The position numbers and the translations under genes were made by a program. A stretch of 64,000 nucleotides of DNA from Panulirus ornatus (lineage: Eukaryota > Arthropoda > Malacostraca > Decapoda > Palinuridae), in NCBI RefSeq assembly GCF_036320965.1, contig NC_092250.1:11925100-11989099 (forward strand), in the 5' to 3' direction. Positions 46,311-56,215 of the stretch are shown piece after piece; within the stretch, counting starts at the first letter, position 1, and each line of letters opens with the position of its first letter. The notes beneath the pieces were generated by a model. It saw nothing but the letters and a program-made list of their open reading frames with translations, searched no databases and was not told the origin of the DNA.

Positions 46311-46730
46311 TTGCAAATTGGCAGGGTAATTACTCATGGGTTCTTTCTATCTCGATCAATATCCAGTTCAGGAAATCTAACTCAAACACGACAGTTTTTC
46401 CAACACAAGTGCATGATTCCAGCTGCTCTTCAGTTGGTGATTAGGGCTTTGGCACTGTTGTGCATCCTTCTCAAAATGGAACCCCGTATATTCAGCACAA
46501 CTTTCTGCCTGTATTTCATGTCAACATCAGACGTCTCCCACCTGTGCTACAAGATGTTCCCCATCCGCAGAACGTTCCATTAAACCCAGTGGATCTTGGT
46601 GACAGAACTAGTAGCAGCTGCTTTCCCCAAAAGTGGGCTCTTCCCAAGCCTTCTAATTTGCACTTCAGCACTTGTACACCAAGAAGAAGCCTCGTAGCAC
46701 ATGCCCGTACATATCACTGACCAAGGTCCT
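46311..46730 (+). pseudogene. Relic homologous to the 40.8-kb relic
   Basis: 46411-46557 aligns without gaps to 40812-40958 with 24 mismatches in 147 bases by my count. The shared frame (46460-46720) starts with HPSQNGTPYIQHN, continues with LPPVLQDV, then runs on into PLNPVDLGDRTSSS, absent at 40.9 kb. Family unknown. Gap-free conservation of 49 codons supports a coding ancestor. Confidence 0.45.
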
Positions 46731-48060
46731 TTTTACAGGTCAGTATGACTCTTACGTGTATGGCCAGTCGCTACTCCGTCTGATCGTTCTTCTCCTGTTC
46801 TCCGTTCCGCTGGAGTCATTTGCCCTCCTCCTTGCGCTCACCGTACAAATGTCCCATGTTGCTACATTTCAAAGTCTGGCCACGACCCACTGTCTACTGC
46901 TACAAGGTTGCGCCTTACTCTTTTGGACAGACACCTTAACTTTCGTGTCCTTTCCGTCACGTTTCGAATTATACTTGCTGGAGTACCAACACGAGCCTTG
47001 GTAACCTCGTGGCCACTTTATACTTTCAGACCACAAGAAAGTTGTTCTTTCTGCAGATTCCCTGCTCTCTTTTCATCTCCATAACCATGACTGCTGTCTT
47101 ACCTGAAGAGGTCGTCTCATCTAAGGAAAGAATGGGACTCCAGTTGTCTGTCCATGGAATCTTGAAGGCTCACTGTTCTGGCCTGCGTGGGTTATGTCTT
47201 GAGGACCGCGCTGTCCAAATTTGTGTGGGGTGTTTGCGCCAGAGCACATCCAACACTTCTGGCTGGTCATTTATATGTGACCTCTGTGCCATCCCTTTTC
47301 GCCTCTAGGAACTTCTGTAAAGAGTTCCTTTCTCCTTGAACCCGATTCTAGACTTAGTACACCTCGCAGTGAGTGGAGGGTCCCTGTCGCTCTGCTGGTG
47401 CCTTGGGTTCTCTAGTGACAACTCTTTCAAACCTTTGTCTGGGTTTACGGCGCATTCCTCCAACGTTCTGTCGTTCGTCTATCCTGGCAGGTCGAACTTG
47501 GCCACATCTCCCTCCCAGGAACCCATTGGATTCCTGAGTCTTGCGGTGGACAGGGCCCTTCTCGCATCTCCTGGCATCGTTTGTTCCTCCCGAAAATAGA
47601 AGTGTTACCAGTCCAAAGTTCCCTCCATCGGGGATGGTTATTTTGGTGTTACACGGATTTGATATCCGTGCTGGTTTCTACAGCCCCCGCCCATCCTTTC
47701 GTCTTGTATCCTGACTTCTGTCCTGGGCGGTTTGCCCACCACCAGGCCCTGCACATGCTGCCCCTCATAGCGTATAGGATCAGCTCCATCTTGCATTCTG
47801 CTCAGTCCAACCGATGCGTTTTCTGGCCTGCCGCTTCTCTATGCTGGTCAAGCTACAACAACTTTCGGTGGACATGCTCCTCTCGCTATTCCTGCTGTTT
47901 TAGCCTAATATCTATGCAGCTCTCGTACCTCCACCTTCAGGGCAACTACATCTCCTGCTCATTTCCTAGTCCTGCAACAGTTCCATTACATCAGCCATGG
48001 CACCAAACTGCTGTTGTATTTTCTCAGTTAAGCAGTGACATACCCTGTACACCTGCTGGG
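46731..48060 (+). pseudogene. Possible ORF1/gag-like relic, unidentified
   Basis: GC-richer DNA in which plus-strand frames stay open for long stretches (46672-47004, 47009-47308, 47336-47599, 47581-48222). The 47009-47308 frame contains a Cys-rich segment (GLCLEDRAVQICVGCLRQ and FICDLC) with paired CxxC spacing, as in zinc-knuckle regions of some retroelement gag proteins. Frame choice is uncertain, since a second frame is also protein-like (GVCARAHPTLLAGHLYVTS). Function not assigned. Confidence 0.3.
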
Positions 48061-48086
48061 TATGGGGTGTTCGTAAATTCCCTGAT

Positions 48087-48627
48087 GTTGCTGGGTCAAG
48101 TTATCCAGCTTCTGCTGTCGTTGCTGGATCAAGTTATCCAGCTTCTGCTGCCGTTGCTGGATCAAGTTATCAAGTCTTTGCTGCCGTTGCTGGATCAAGT
48201 TATCCAGCTTCTGCTGCCGTAGCTGGATCAAGTTATCCAGCTTCTGCTGCCGTTGCTGGATCAAGTTATCAAGTCTTTGCTGCCGTTGCTGGATCAAGTT
48301 ATCCAGCTTCTGCTGCCGTTGCTGGATCAAGTTATCCAGCTTCTGCTGCCGTTGCTGGATCAAGTTATCCAGCTTCTGCTACCGTTGCTGGATCAAGTTA
48401 TCCAGCTTCTGCTGCCATTGCTGGATCAAGTTATCAAGCTTCTGCTGCCGTTGCTGGATCAAGTTATTCAGCTTCTGCTGCCGTTGCTGGATCAAGTTAT
48501 CCAGCTTCTGCTGCCGTTGCTGGATCAAGTTAAGCTTCTGCTTCCGTTGCTGGATCAAGTTATCCAGCTTCTGCTGCCGTTGCTGCATCAAGTTATCCAG
48601 CTTCTGCTGCCGTTGCTGGATCAAGTT
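48087..48627. repeat. 33-bp minisatellite, about 16 units, open on both strands
   Basis: Unit GTTGCTGGATCAAGTTATCC then AGCTTCTGCTGCC. 33 bp is 11 codons, so each frame repeats an undecapeptide: LDQVIQLLLPL or AGSSYPASAAV on plus, IQQRQQKLDNL on minus. One unit near 48530 has lost 3 bp, which keeps frame. First unit GGGTCA, a few CAAGTCTTT variants. Confidence 0.97.
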
Positions 48628-50932
48628 CAGGTTAGACCTCTGATGTTGTTAAGTCGGGTTGTTTCTTAGTCACGCTGGTTGTTGGTTAGGAATATAACTC
48701 ATTGTCTATTGTCGGATCGAGTTATGGTACATATGCAGCTGTAGCTAGATCCCATATTACATCTTCTGTTGTTGCTGTTATGTCTGCATCCGGCGCTGTT
48801 GCTGTTTAAACAGGAGGAGGAGGAGGAGAGACAGAGATGAGTATATGAATCTTCCTTTCCACCACGTAGCTCGATGTAGGAGAGGCACAAACAGAGGACG
48901 AATGTCGTCTCCAGAGCCAACTCAAGTGAGCCACAGAGGCATATCTCTCATTATAAAGTTTGTTGTGAGAGAGGGAGGGAAGGCTAGAGTAGCTGTGTTA
49001 ACGAACCACTCACAACTCCTGACTTTGATGGAGGGGACTCCTAAGGGCTTCTCACACACCCCTTGAGAATCGACAGTTGTACTTTCCTGGATAATTTCTC
49101 TATTGATATGCACGAACATGTCTACTCTGAGGTTAGTCATCGTAGGAGCAATTTTGTGGATGTCCAACGGTGGTGTATTTCGTTCTAGTGTTGTAAGTTA
49201 CTAACTGGCAAATATGAGGGCATTACTGACCCACTGCATCAGTTAGCATTACAAATAATGTTAAGATTAACTAATCCATTGATTTAAAGCTTGGATAGCA
49301 CGATGGTGACATATATTTCATCTGTTGTATCATTCGCTTGTTTGGCGCATTTGAATATCATTTATATTTTCATACTCGTTTTAAACTCTCTATATTAAAT
49401 GAACGTTCGTTTACTCGTGGTTTTATTATCATCCTTCTTGTCTGAGGGAGAGTGTAGGAGTGAGGGATATCTAAACCTCCTGAATCTGTGTTCATCACGT
49501 AGCTGTTAGAAACGTAACTCTTCATATTTTGTCAATGTTTGACTTCGTGGACGGCACCTGCTGGAGAAACCAGATGACGTACATCAGGCGTAATGTTTAA
49601 TACGGATTATCCCAGTAGGCAAAAAGTTATACGAATCGGGTTAAAAATAATGAGAAAGTAACTGTACCATTTTAATCTTTTTTTTAATTACAGGATATTT
49701 GCCAACGGCTGATTTACTGAATGGCGTAGATGTGTGTGACGTAGATAGTGAATGACGAAGAAGGGACTGCAAATGAAATCTAAATATTCGGAAACAGTCC
49801 GTAAAGTGTAGAGCACGAGTAATGATAATGATATGCCGATAAAAGGCAGATATATGAGTGATTTGATCATGATTTGTTTCGGAGGACAAACACAAAACCG
49901 AACGACGTAGCGAACCCTTAAACAATTATGGGAAAGATAAACAAGAATGATGCGAATGAACACACAAGATAGCCAAAAGAAATGATGCTTATCAGAGAAC
50001 AGCGAAAGAGAACAGAGTTATACATCTAGAAACACAGTGACTGCAACATAAACATGCCAGAGAAAAAAAGATTAGAAAATCAGTTGATTATCCGGAAGGT
50101 AGTACACTATGATAGGAGAAACACAACACACAAAACCCACTGTACAAGAATAACACACCACACAAGATGAACATTATATACACACAAGCCAAACATCTTT
50201 CAAAAGCAAAGCGCCACAGATAAGAACAAAAGATAGAATAGAAACAATTACATTACTCAGTAATAGTGCAACGTATGTGAACAGTATAACACAAATTAAT
50301 AACACAACACACAGGGCGAAAAGAAAAAATAATTATACAAAACTCGCAAAAGAAATAGAATTCTTTGTTACACTTTTGTAATAGTGAGCTGGTCCTCAAA
50401 CAGGACAACACATGAGCGGTTCACAAAATTATGCATCTGGCCCAAATATATTTCCTCGCCGTTCGATTCACTTATTAAATTCCTGCGTTGATGAGAAACA
50501 CTGGGATATTAATTTCCCTGAAGGAAACAGTTTTCTGAACTTTTAATTAAATTGTACAAAGCTCTTCGGATTATCAGGGTTATGAGGCTGAAGCTAACCC
50601 CGGTAAGAAGAAAAAGAGAAAAAAAGAAAGGAAACTTGCAACGTAGATGATGGAAGGTTGCAGGTCCTGATTGAACCAGATTTAAAGCAGGTTGATGTGC
50701 TAGTCACAGCGGCCCAAGAATCTCTCCTTAAACTACCCCAGACGCATCAACCTTCACAGTGTATGTGATTCACTAATTAAAACTAGACGACTGTAGCGGG
50801 CTTAATGTGGGAATTCCCATCGTTTCAATATGACCACTTTGATAATTAGTCTCGGTTGCTTAAAAGGAACAGCAGGATTGTGGAAGTGGACAAACTAACA
50901 CTGTGTTGGTGCTAGATATGGGGCTGAAGAAA
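48628..50932. other. Unique sequence, no gene recognised
   Basis: 2.3 kb, with AT-rich DNA from 49200. Frames at 48699-49167 overlap on both strands without a recognisable domain. Confidence 0.4.
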
Positions 50933-50957
50933 ACACACACACACACACACACACACA
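50933..50957. repeat. (CA)n microsatellite
   Basis: Short pure CA tract. Confidence 0.9.
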
Positions 50958-50976
50958 TGTATACGTTTATATCATA

Positions 50977-51327
50977 TAGTACCCTCCAACATACAGTACT
51001 CGAACCTAGGACCTTTCCGTGGCAGTCAGGAACGCTAACCCCTGGCTATGGTCACCCCTAGAAAGGAAACGACTATTTGATTACAAGTAATCGAATACCC
51101 CTCGTCCAGCATCATGAACAACTGGTACTAGACAGGTCAAATGCCCTAAGGCTCATGACATTTGACCTGTTTAGACCCCATTGCTCATGGATGTGAGACG
51201 AGGGGTATCCAATTACTTGTAATCGAATAGTCGTTTCCCTATTAAGGGCGATCATAGCCGAGCGATTAGCGTTCCTGACTACCACGGAAAAGTCCTGGGT
51301 TCGAGTCCTTTTTGTTGGAGGGTATTA
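50977..51327. mobile_element. Palindrome of two head-to-head tRNA-type SINE sequences (family 1)
   Basis: The left arm 50977-51106 is the approximate reverse complement of 51197-51327. Each arm has an A box-like site (TAGCCGAGCGATTAGCG at about 51255 in the right arm), GTTCCTGACT..CCACGGAA, and a B box (GGGTTCGAGTCC, about 51297-51308), ending in GTTGGAGGGTA. The 90-bp centre holds a further perfect 12-bp inverted repeat, ACAGGTCAAATG at 51132-51143 and its complement at 51159-51170. Confidence 0.8.
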
Positions 51328-51356
51328 TGTGTTCTATGAAAGTACGTATTCATATG

Positions 51357-51358
<2 letters not shown>

Positions 51359-51421
<63 letters not shown>
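51359..51421. repeat. (TA)n microsatellite
   Basis: Pure TA tract about 30 bp after the palindrome. Confidence 0.95.
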
Positions 51422-51424
<3 letters not shown>

Positions 51425-51699
51425 AACAGTGGAAGGCATCGTCACTGCTGTAGAGACTCTGAAACCAAAATATTTCACCAAAGTGGTCTTGTTGCCGACA
51501 GAAGTTTCATAATTTTCAGTTTCAGGAATTTCTTTACCTTGTCCTATGTTGCAATGCTACACTCGGGTACTCGTACAGCTAAGCATGATTTCAGTCGAAA
51601 TTATGTGATTTATGATTTCAAACACACAAATTTACAAAAACGTCTCATACCGAGTATGTTGAGACAACAATACGTTTGTTTCAGTGATGCAATAATCTG

Positions 51700-51800
51700 G
51701 CAACACCAGCTGGACTTCATGGGCAGCTCGGGGTCGGTCGATCGAGTCTGCATAGGTTCGATTTTTGGTCGTCGGTCCATAAACCGATCAGGTATGTGGC
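51700..51800 (+). mobile_element. tRNA-type SINE remnant, family 3-like
   Basis: GCATAGGTTCGATTTTTGGTCG (split here as GCATAGGTTCGATTT and TTGGTCG) resembles the GCATAAGTTCGAATCTTGG of copy 1. GGTCCATAAACCGATCAGG follows. Short and diverged. Confidence 0.4.
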
Positions 51801-53473
51801 GAGGTTGGTCGATGGACAGGGTCGGGGTGGGAGTCCGGTCCACAGATTTTGTATGTTTAAGGATGATGACGATGGCGGACATGTTGCCCAGATTCATGAG
51901 CTGTGGAATGTATCTGTGTGAAGAGGTGGATGAAGGAGGTATGTAGTTGCTGAATGAATTGGTGTGTTCGTGTTAAATATGGATAATATTAGAAAATGGA
52001 ACTTTTTCACCCCATTTATTTTCTTACTCAGCAAAAGGAATAACATCTAAAATGGGATTTTCATGCAAATATGAAGATGTAAATCTATATATACATGTGC
52101 CGCGCGTGTGTATATATATGTATGTGTGTCAGGTGGTCCCTTGATTTTCGTGGGGCATGCCTTTCTACAGAACGGTTTCCCAATCGGATTCGTGCACATC
52201 GAACCTATTAATCAATACCCAGAAAAAAGAATTGGAGTTACGTTTCATTTTATGAAATACTTTTGAGTATATTTGAGTTCTCACAAGAAGAAAATCTTCA
52301 CCCTTGCCACTCTACGGGATCAATATTGTGGTCGAGCAGACTCGAGAGACATCATCGACTGTAACTGGAGTTTACAACGCCATACAGTAATAATCCCTGA
52401 TTTTCTTATCTCATTCTTATCCTTGACTGTAACTGAGGAACGTAAAACTACAGACCCATAATGGTCGACAGCTGAACATCAGATTTTTTGTGTGTTTTTC
52501 GTTAAGAAAAGATTACAAGAAATAAACCTACACATTATTATAAGCCACAAGGTAACGTTATCAGAAGAAAAAACCAGTCCCAAAATCAAGGAATATATTT
52601 GTCCATTGCTTATTAGCTGGTCTTAAAGAAAACGAAATAAAAGAGAAAAATTAGAATAAGTGAATACAGTTCATAGCTAAAGACCATACCATCAAATACG
52701 TTCGACTGTCGTAAAAGCCATTTGTCATCTACCTTCAACGATTCGTTTCCGTTCATCATAAATGGTATTTGATAAGTTTGCTGAAACACATGTCCATGTA
52801 CATTTATTCATTCTCATAATTCATTCACTCCTTATTCACCTTGCAGTTACTTATTCATTCAGTGTAATCGTATGAAATCCTCACACGTTGATAGACTCAT
52901 TCTTGTCTTTTACCTTTCATTAGGTGCCAGACAAACAAACAGTAGAAAAAAAGCTGTTTATAAATACAAAAATGCAACAACTACTGTTGGTTATGCCTGT
53001 ATCCCTTGTATATCAGATATTACCGATAAATAATAATAATGCAAAAATAATCAAGATATCATCCATGCATCAAGTACGAAGCGTTTTGCAGTGCTGTACA
53101 AAATGGTTGTCAAGAAGGCAGTGGCAGTATTCACCTTTTGCTGGTCAAGGTCAACGGCGGTCAGTCACCTGAGTCGTCGTTAAACTGTTGTGTTGTTGAC
53201 GTCACATGCGAACCATACCGTAAGTAGGAAATCTTTGGTATAAAAACTGTGGTGTAGATTCAACTTCGTGTATGATTAAGGACGTGTCAATCAGGGGAGA
53301 CTTGAATAACGACTGGAGTCATCTTTGCCGAGGCTGTATCATATCGGGAGTGCAGGTCTTATCAAAAAACTTCCGTCGTATCTCTGCTACTGGAAGTAGC
53401 GCAGTCTTGGGAGTTGTTGCAACTCCTGCAAATGGGTTCCTTGAGTTTCTCTAGTACCCATTTTTTTTTTTCT
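51801..53473. other. Unique sequence, nothing recognised
   Basis: 1.7 kb, AT-rich, short frames only. Confidence 0.4.
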
Positions 53474-53620
53474 TATTGATTATAATCGCTGTTTCCCCGC
53501 GTCAGGGAGGTAGCGCAAAGAAACAGACGAAGAATGGCCTAACCTCCCATACACCTACATATATACATAAACGCTCATACACGTACATATACATTTCAAC
53601 GTATACATATATACACATGT
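53474..53620 (-). mobile_element. LINE 3' UTR and tail, part 1 (split by an insertion)
   Basis: On the minus strand, CATGTGTATATATGTATACG, GGCCATTCTTCGTCTGTTTC, TTTGCGCTACCTCCCTGACG. Its upstream continuation is found at 53831-53880, beyond a Penelope-like element. Confidence 0.75.
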
Positions 53621-53830
53621 TGGAAAGGATCACAATTATGCGAGTGGTAAAGTATATTCCTATGTGTCCACGGGGAAATGAAACATGTTTTCCAAATGGC
53701 GTCCTAGCCACGTCTCTTCATTGTATATCAACTGACTTTTATTTCTTTCTTGTATCTCCCCTGATGATGTGATTATTACACGAGAGTGCACTTGGGAACT
53801 TGTTTCATTTCCCCATGGACTCGTAGGAAT
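53621..53830 (+). mobile_element. Penelope-like element with hammerhead-like motif, complete short copy
   Basis: An inverted partial terminus at the left (TTGGAAAGGATCACAATTAT, TATTCCTATGTGTCCACGG) joins a forward body: TTTTCCAAATGGCGTCCTAG, CGTCTCTTCATTGTATATCA, TATCTCCCCTGATGATG, GATTATTACACGAGAGTGCA, CTTGGGAACTTG, CCATGGACTCGTAGGAAT. Inverted end duplications and hammerhead ribozymes are known for Penelope-like retroelements. No GIY-YIG or RT coding sequence is present, so it is a non-coding remnant. Confidence 0.6.
53755..53797 (+). ncRNA. Hammerhead-ribozyme-like motif (core damaged)
   Basis: Stem I strand TCCC (53757-53760), conserved CTGATGA (53761-53767), a weak stem II GTG/CAC around ATTATTA, then GAGA (53782-53785) where active ribozymes have GAAA. 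The palindromic stem III AGTGCACT (53785-53792), cleavage-site T (53793) and GGGA (53794-53797) follow, pairing with TCCC. GAAA is kept in the copies at 8.07, 24.99 and 44.31 kb. Very short self-complementary stem III is typical of dimeric type I hammerheads. This copy should be inactive. Confidence 0.5.
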
Positions 53831-53880
53831 GTATATACATGTACATATTCATACTTGCTGCCTTCATCCATATATACATG
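53831..53880 (-). mobile_element. LINE 3' UTR, part 2 (other side of the insertion)
   Basis: On the minus strand, ATGGATGAAGGCAGCAAGTA then TGAATATGTACATG, the segment that precedes part 1 in intact LINE 3' UTRs (compare 63597-63632). Confidence 0.7.
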
Positions 53881-54480
53881 ATACCCTGGGAGTGTCATGC
53901 GAAGTAACAAGAGACCAGTAATAGAACACACACAAATTAAGGAATTTTTTTTCCAGCCATACTGCAATACGTAGCGAGATATTCCAACCTGGTGTACCTT
54001 GCCTTTATGTTTTATGGTGAACCAAATGCATCACTGATGAGAACCATGTCCAGTGACGTCACTGGTCGTAAATTCCAGGCGAGATGGTCGCTACTCAACT
54101 CGCTTTACCTTGGACGCTCTCATCCAGGCCAGCGAACTTTCATCACCATACGTTCCAAGTATTTTTCTCCTCGTATGTCGGCTTCAATCTCGTACCCTGA
54201 GAATACGACCCCTTGTTGTACACTTTAATTAAAGGTTCACATATTACTCCCAAGAAATATGATTCATGTTCCGAGGAACCTAATTATCTCTGAGATTTGA
54301 TAAGTCAGTCAATCATTGTGGTCACATTTCAGTGTCAAATAGAGAATCTAATTATCTTTTATTTGGTGGTCCAGATGACCTTAATATAACAGGAGAGAAA
54401 ACGTGTATGTTGTTATTGTGTGTTTCCCGCTTTCAAGCGAATAAATTCCTCTCGAGTTGTGATACTTAGGTTCGTGTTAT
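53881..54480. other. No recognised feature
   Basis: Unique sequence, no gene seen. Confidence 0.4.
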
Positions 54481-54640
54481 ATTGACCACATGTGGTGCTG
54501 CTGTTCTTGCGTATTGTGTTGTGTTCGTGTGTTGTGTTCGCCTCGTCTATCTGTCTCTGATGTTCCTGTGATACATTGGCATTGTATCATTCCCGTATTG
54601 TGCTGTTCCTGTGTCCTGTAATCCTCTAGTTTGATATAAA
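54481..54640 (+). repeat. Degenerate T/G-rich minisatellite
   Basis: Loose copies of TGTGTTGTGTTCGTG and TGTTCCTGTG at about 24-bp spacing. Confidence 0.5.
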
Positions 54641-54765
54641 TCTTCTGTGAATTGCATTATTTCTTTCATAGCCTGTTTTTCGATTCTGTTTTAGACGTTA
54701 TGTGTGAGTTATTGCTTTAATAAATGATCTTGATGCTGTATGTGATGTTATTTTGATGTGATGTT

Positions 54766-54950
54766 AACAACTGACTCGCTTCCCAAGCCCTGTCATCCCC
54801 AACAGACTGCATACTCGCCCCTCTCTCCAAGACTCTTACATCTACCTCCCTAACCACCCCATCCATAAACAAATGAAACAACCATGGGGACATAGCACAC
54901 TCCTGTCGCAAACCAACATTCACTTGGAATCAGTCACTCGCCTTCGCTCA
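54766..54950 (-). mobile_element. RTE-type LINE fragment I (RT motif B region)
   Basis: On the minus strand, NVGLRQECAMSPWLFHLFMD and VVREVDVRVLERGASMQSVG, the RT segment around motif B. The catalytic FADD lies just outside and is lost. Diverged from copies A-H. Confidence 0.8.
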
Positions 54951-55014
54951 GTGCAGAGCTATTCCAGTATGTTCTGTTCTGTTCTTTTTTATAGGCGAGC
55001 TGATCTATTCATGG

Positions 55015-55100
55015 TCATGTTCGCTCATTTTATAGTTATATAGTTTATAGTTTTTATAGTTTTATAGTTATATAGTTTATAGTTTTATAGTTATTTTCGT
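55015..55100 (+). repeat. Short tandem repeat of TATAGTTT
   Basis: About nine copies of TTTATAGT or TATAGTTA. Confidence 0.85.
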
Positions 55101-55124
55101 GTGATTGTTTTGTGTCGTGTTTGT

Positions 55125-55390
55125 GTACAGAGTTGTTCTTGGATTCTGCGTTGTTCTTAGGTGCAGTGTGTTATCTCTAGGTGTACTGTGTATTTCCTGG
55201 GCCTACTCTATCGTCCCTGGGTATACTGCGTTATTCTGGTGTATGCTGTGTCACCCCTGCGAATTGTGTGTCGCTTTGGAGCATATTGTTTCATCCCTGG
55301 GTATGCTGCAGTATTCCAACGTATACTTGGTCATCCCTCAATATGCTTACGTGCGTTGTGTCCGCTCCGGTATTTTAAGTCATCCTCTGG
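55125..55390 (+). repeat. Degenerate minisatellite, unit about 24 bp
   Basis: Loose copies of TCATCCCTGGGTATACTGTG, about ten. It lies 460 bp upstream of the GC-rich satellite and has a similar period, but its composition differs. Open frames at 55105-55514 reflect the absence of stops in the unit. Confidence 0.6.
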
Positions 55391-55845
55391 ATGGACTGTG
55401 CGGGGTATTGTGAGTACACTGTACGCTAGTCATCTTGTACCGGTGTCTTCATTTGTACCTAACGCTCCTGTGTGTTGTTTCGTGTTGTATGCTGATCCTT
55501 GTGGTCTGTTATAACTGGCCAGATGTATCGTTGTGTTTCACGTGAGAGATTGTATCGTTCAGTTCATGTTATCCACTGATTTACTACCGAACTCCTTGTG
55601 TGATGCTCCATCTTTAGTGTTGTGTTGTGACCGTGTGTCATGCTGGCGGCCTTATCTGGGTGATGTGTTGTCTTGTTTTTTTCCTCTTTGTGAAGTTTTC
55701 TGTCATTCTTGCTATGCTTGATCCTTGGCGGATCTATATGTAAACTTTTATGTCAAATGCCATTTTGTTTTTTCGACATTACTTTCTGGACGTTTTTGTT
55801 TGTCAGTGTGTTGCAGAAGGCCATATATTTTGTCTTTGTCTAGTG
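55391..55845. other. Transition sequence before the GC-rich satellite
   Basis: T/G-rich, no gene recognised. Confidence 0.4.
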
Positions 55846-56215
55846 CGAGGGCGTCCCCACAGGCCGCCCTCGAGGGCGTCCCACAGGCTGCCCCCGAGGG
55901 CGTCCCACAGGCTGCCCCCGAGGGCGTCCCACAGGCTGCCCCCGAGGGCGTCCCACCGGCGGCCCTTGAGGGCGTCCCCGCAGGCGGCCCTCGAGGGCGT
56001 CCCCACAGGCTGCCCCCGAGGGCGTCCCCACAGGCTGCCCCCGAGGGCGTCCCCCGCGGCCCCCTTTAGGCGTCCCCCCCAGGGGGCCCTCGGGGCGTCC
56101 CCAAACGCCCCGGGGCGTCCCACAGGGTGCCCCCAGGGCGTCCCCACAGGCTGCCCCCGGGCGTCCCACCCGCGGGCCCCCGGGGCTCCCCAGGCGGGCC
56201 CCGAGGGCGTCCACA
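55846..56215 (+). repeat. Irregular left border of the GC-rich satellite (24-bp units)
   Basis: The first units are ACAGGCTGCCCCCGAGGGCG plus TCCC, 24 bp, giving a clean octapeptide PQAAPEGV in one frame for about four units. They are mixed with GGCGGCCCTCGAGGGCG variants, and from 56070 with irregular C/G-rich sequence. The region is the most diverged part of the array. Confidence 0.85.

Noticed and set aside
53640..53830. MITE-type DNA transposon, because of inverted ends ATTCCTAYG..
   Set aside because: The inverted end is a partial copy that continues outward (GGAAAGGATCACAATT), other copies have a single end, and the hammerhead-like core points to a Penelope-like retroelement. A MITE is not fully excluded.
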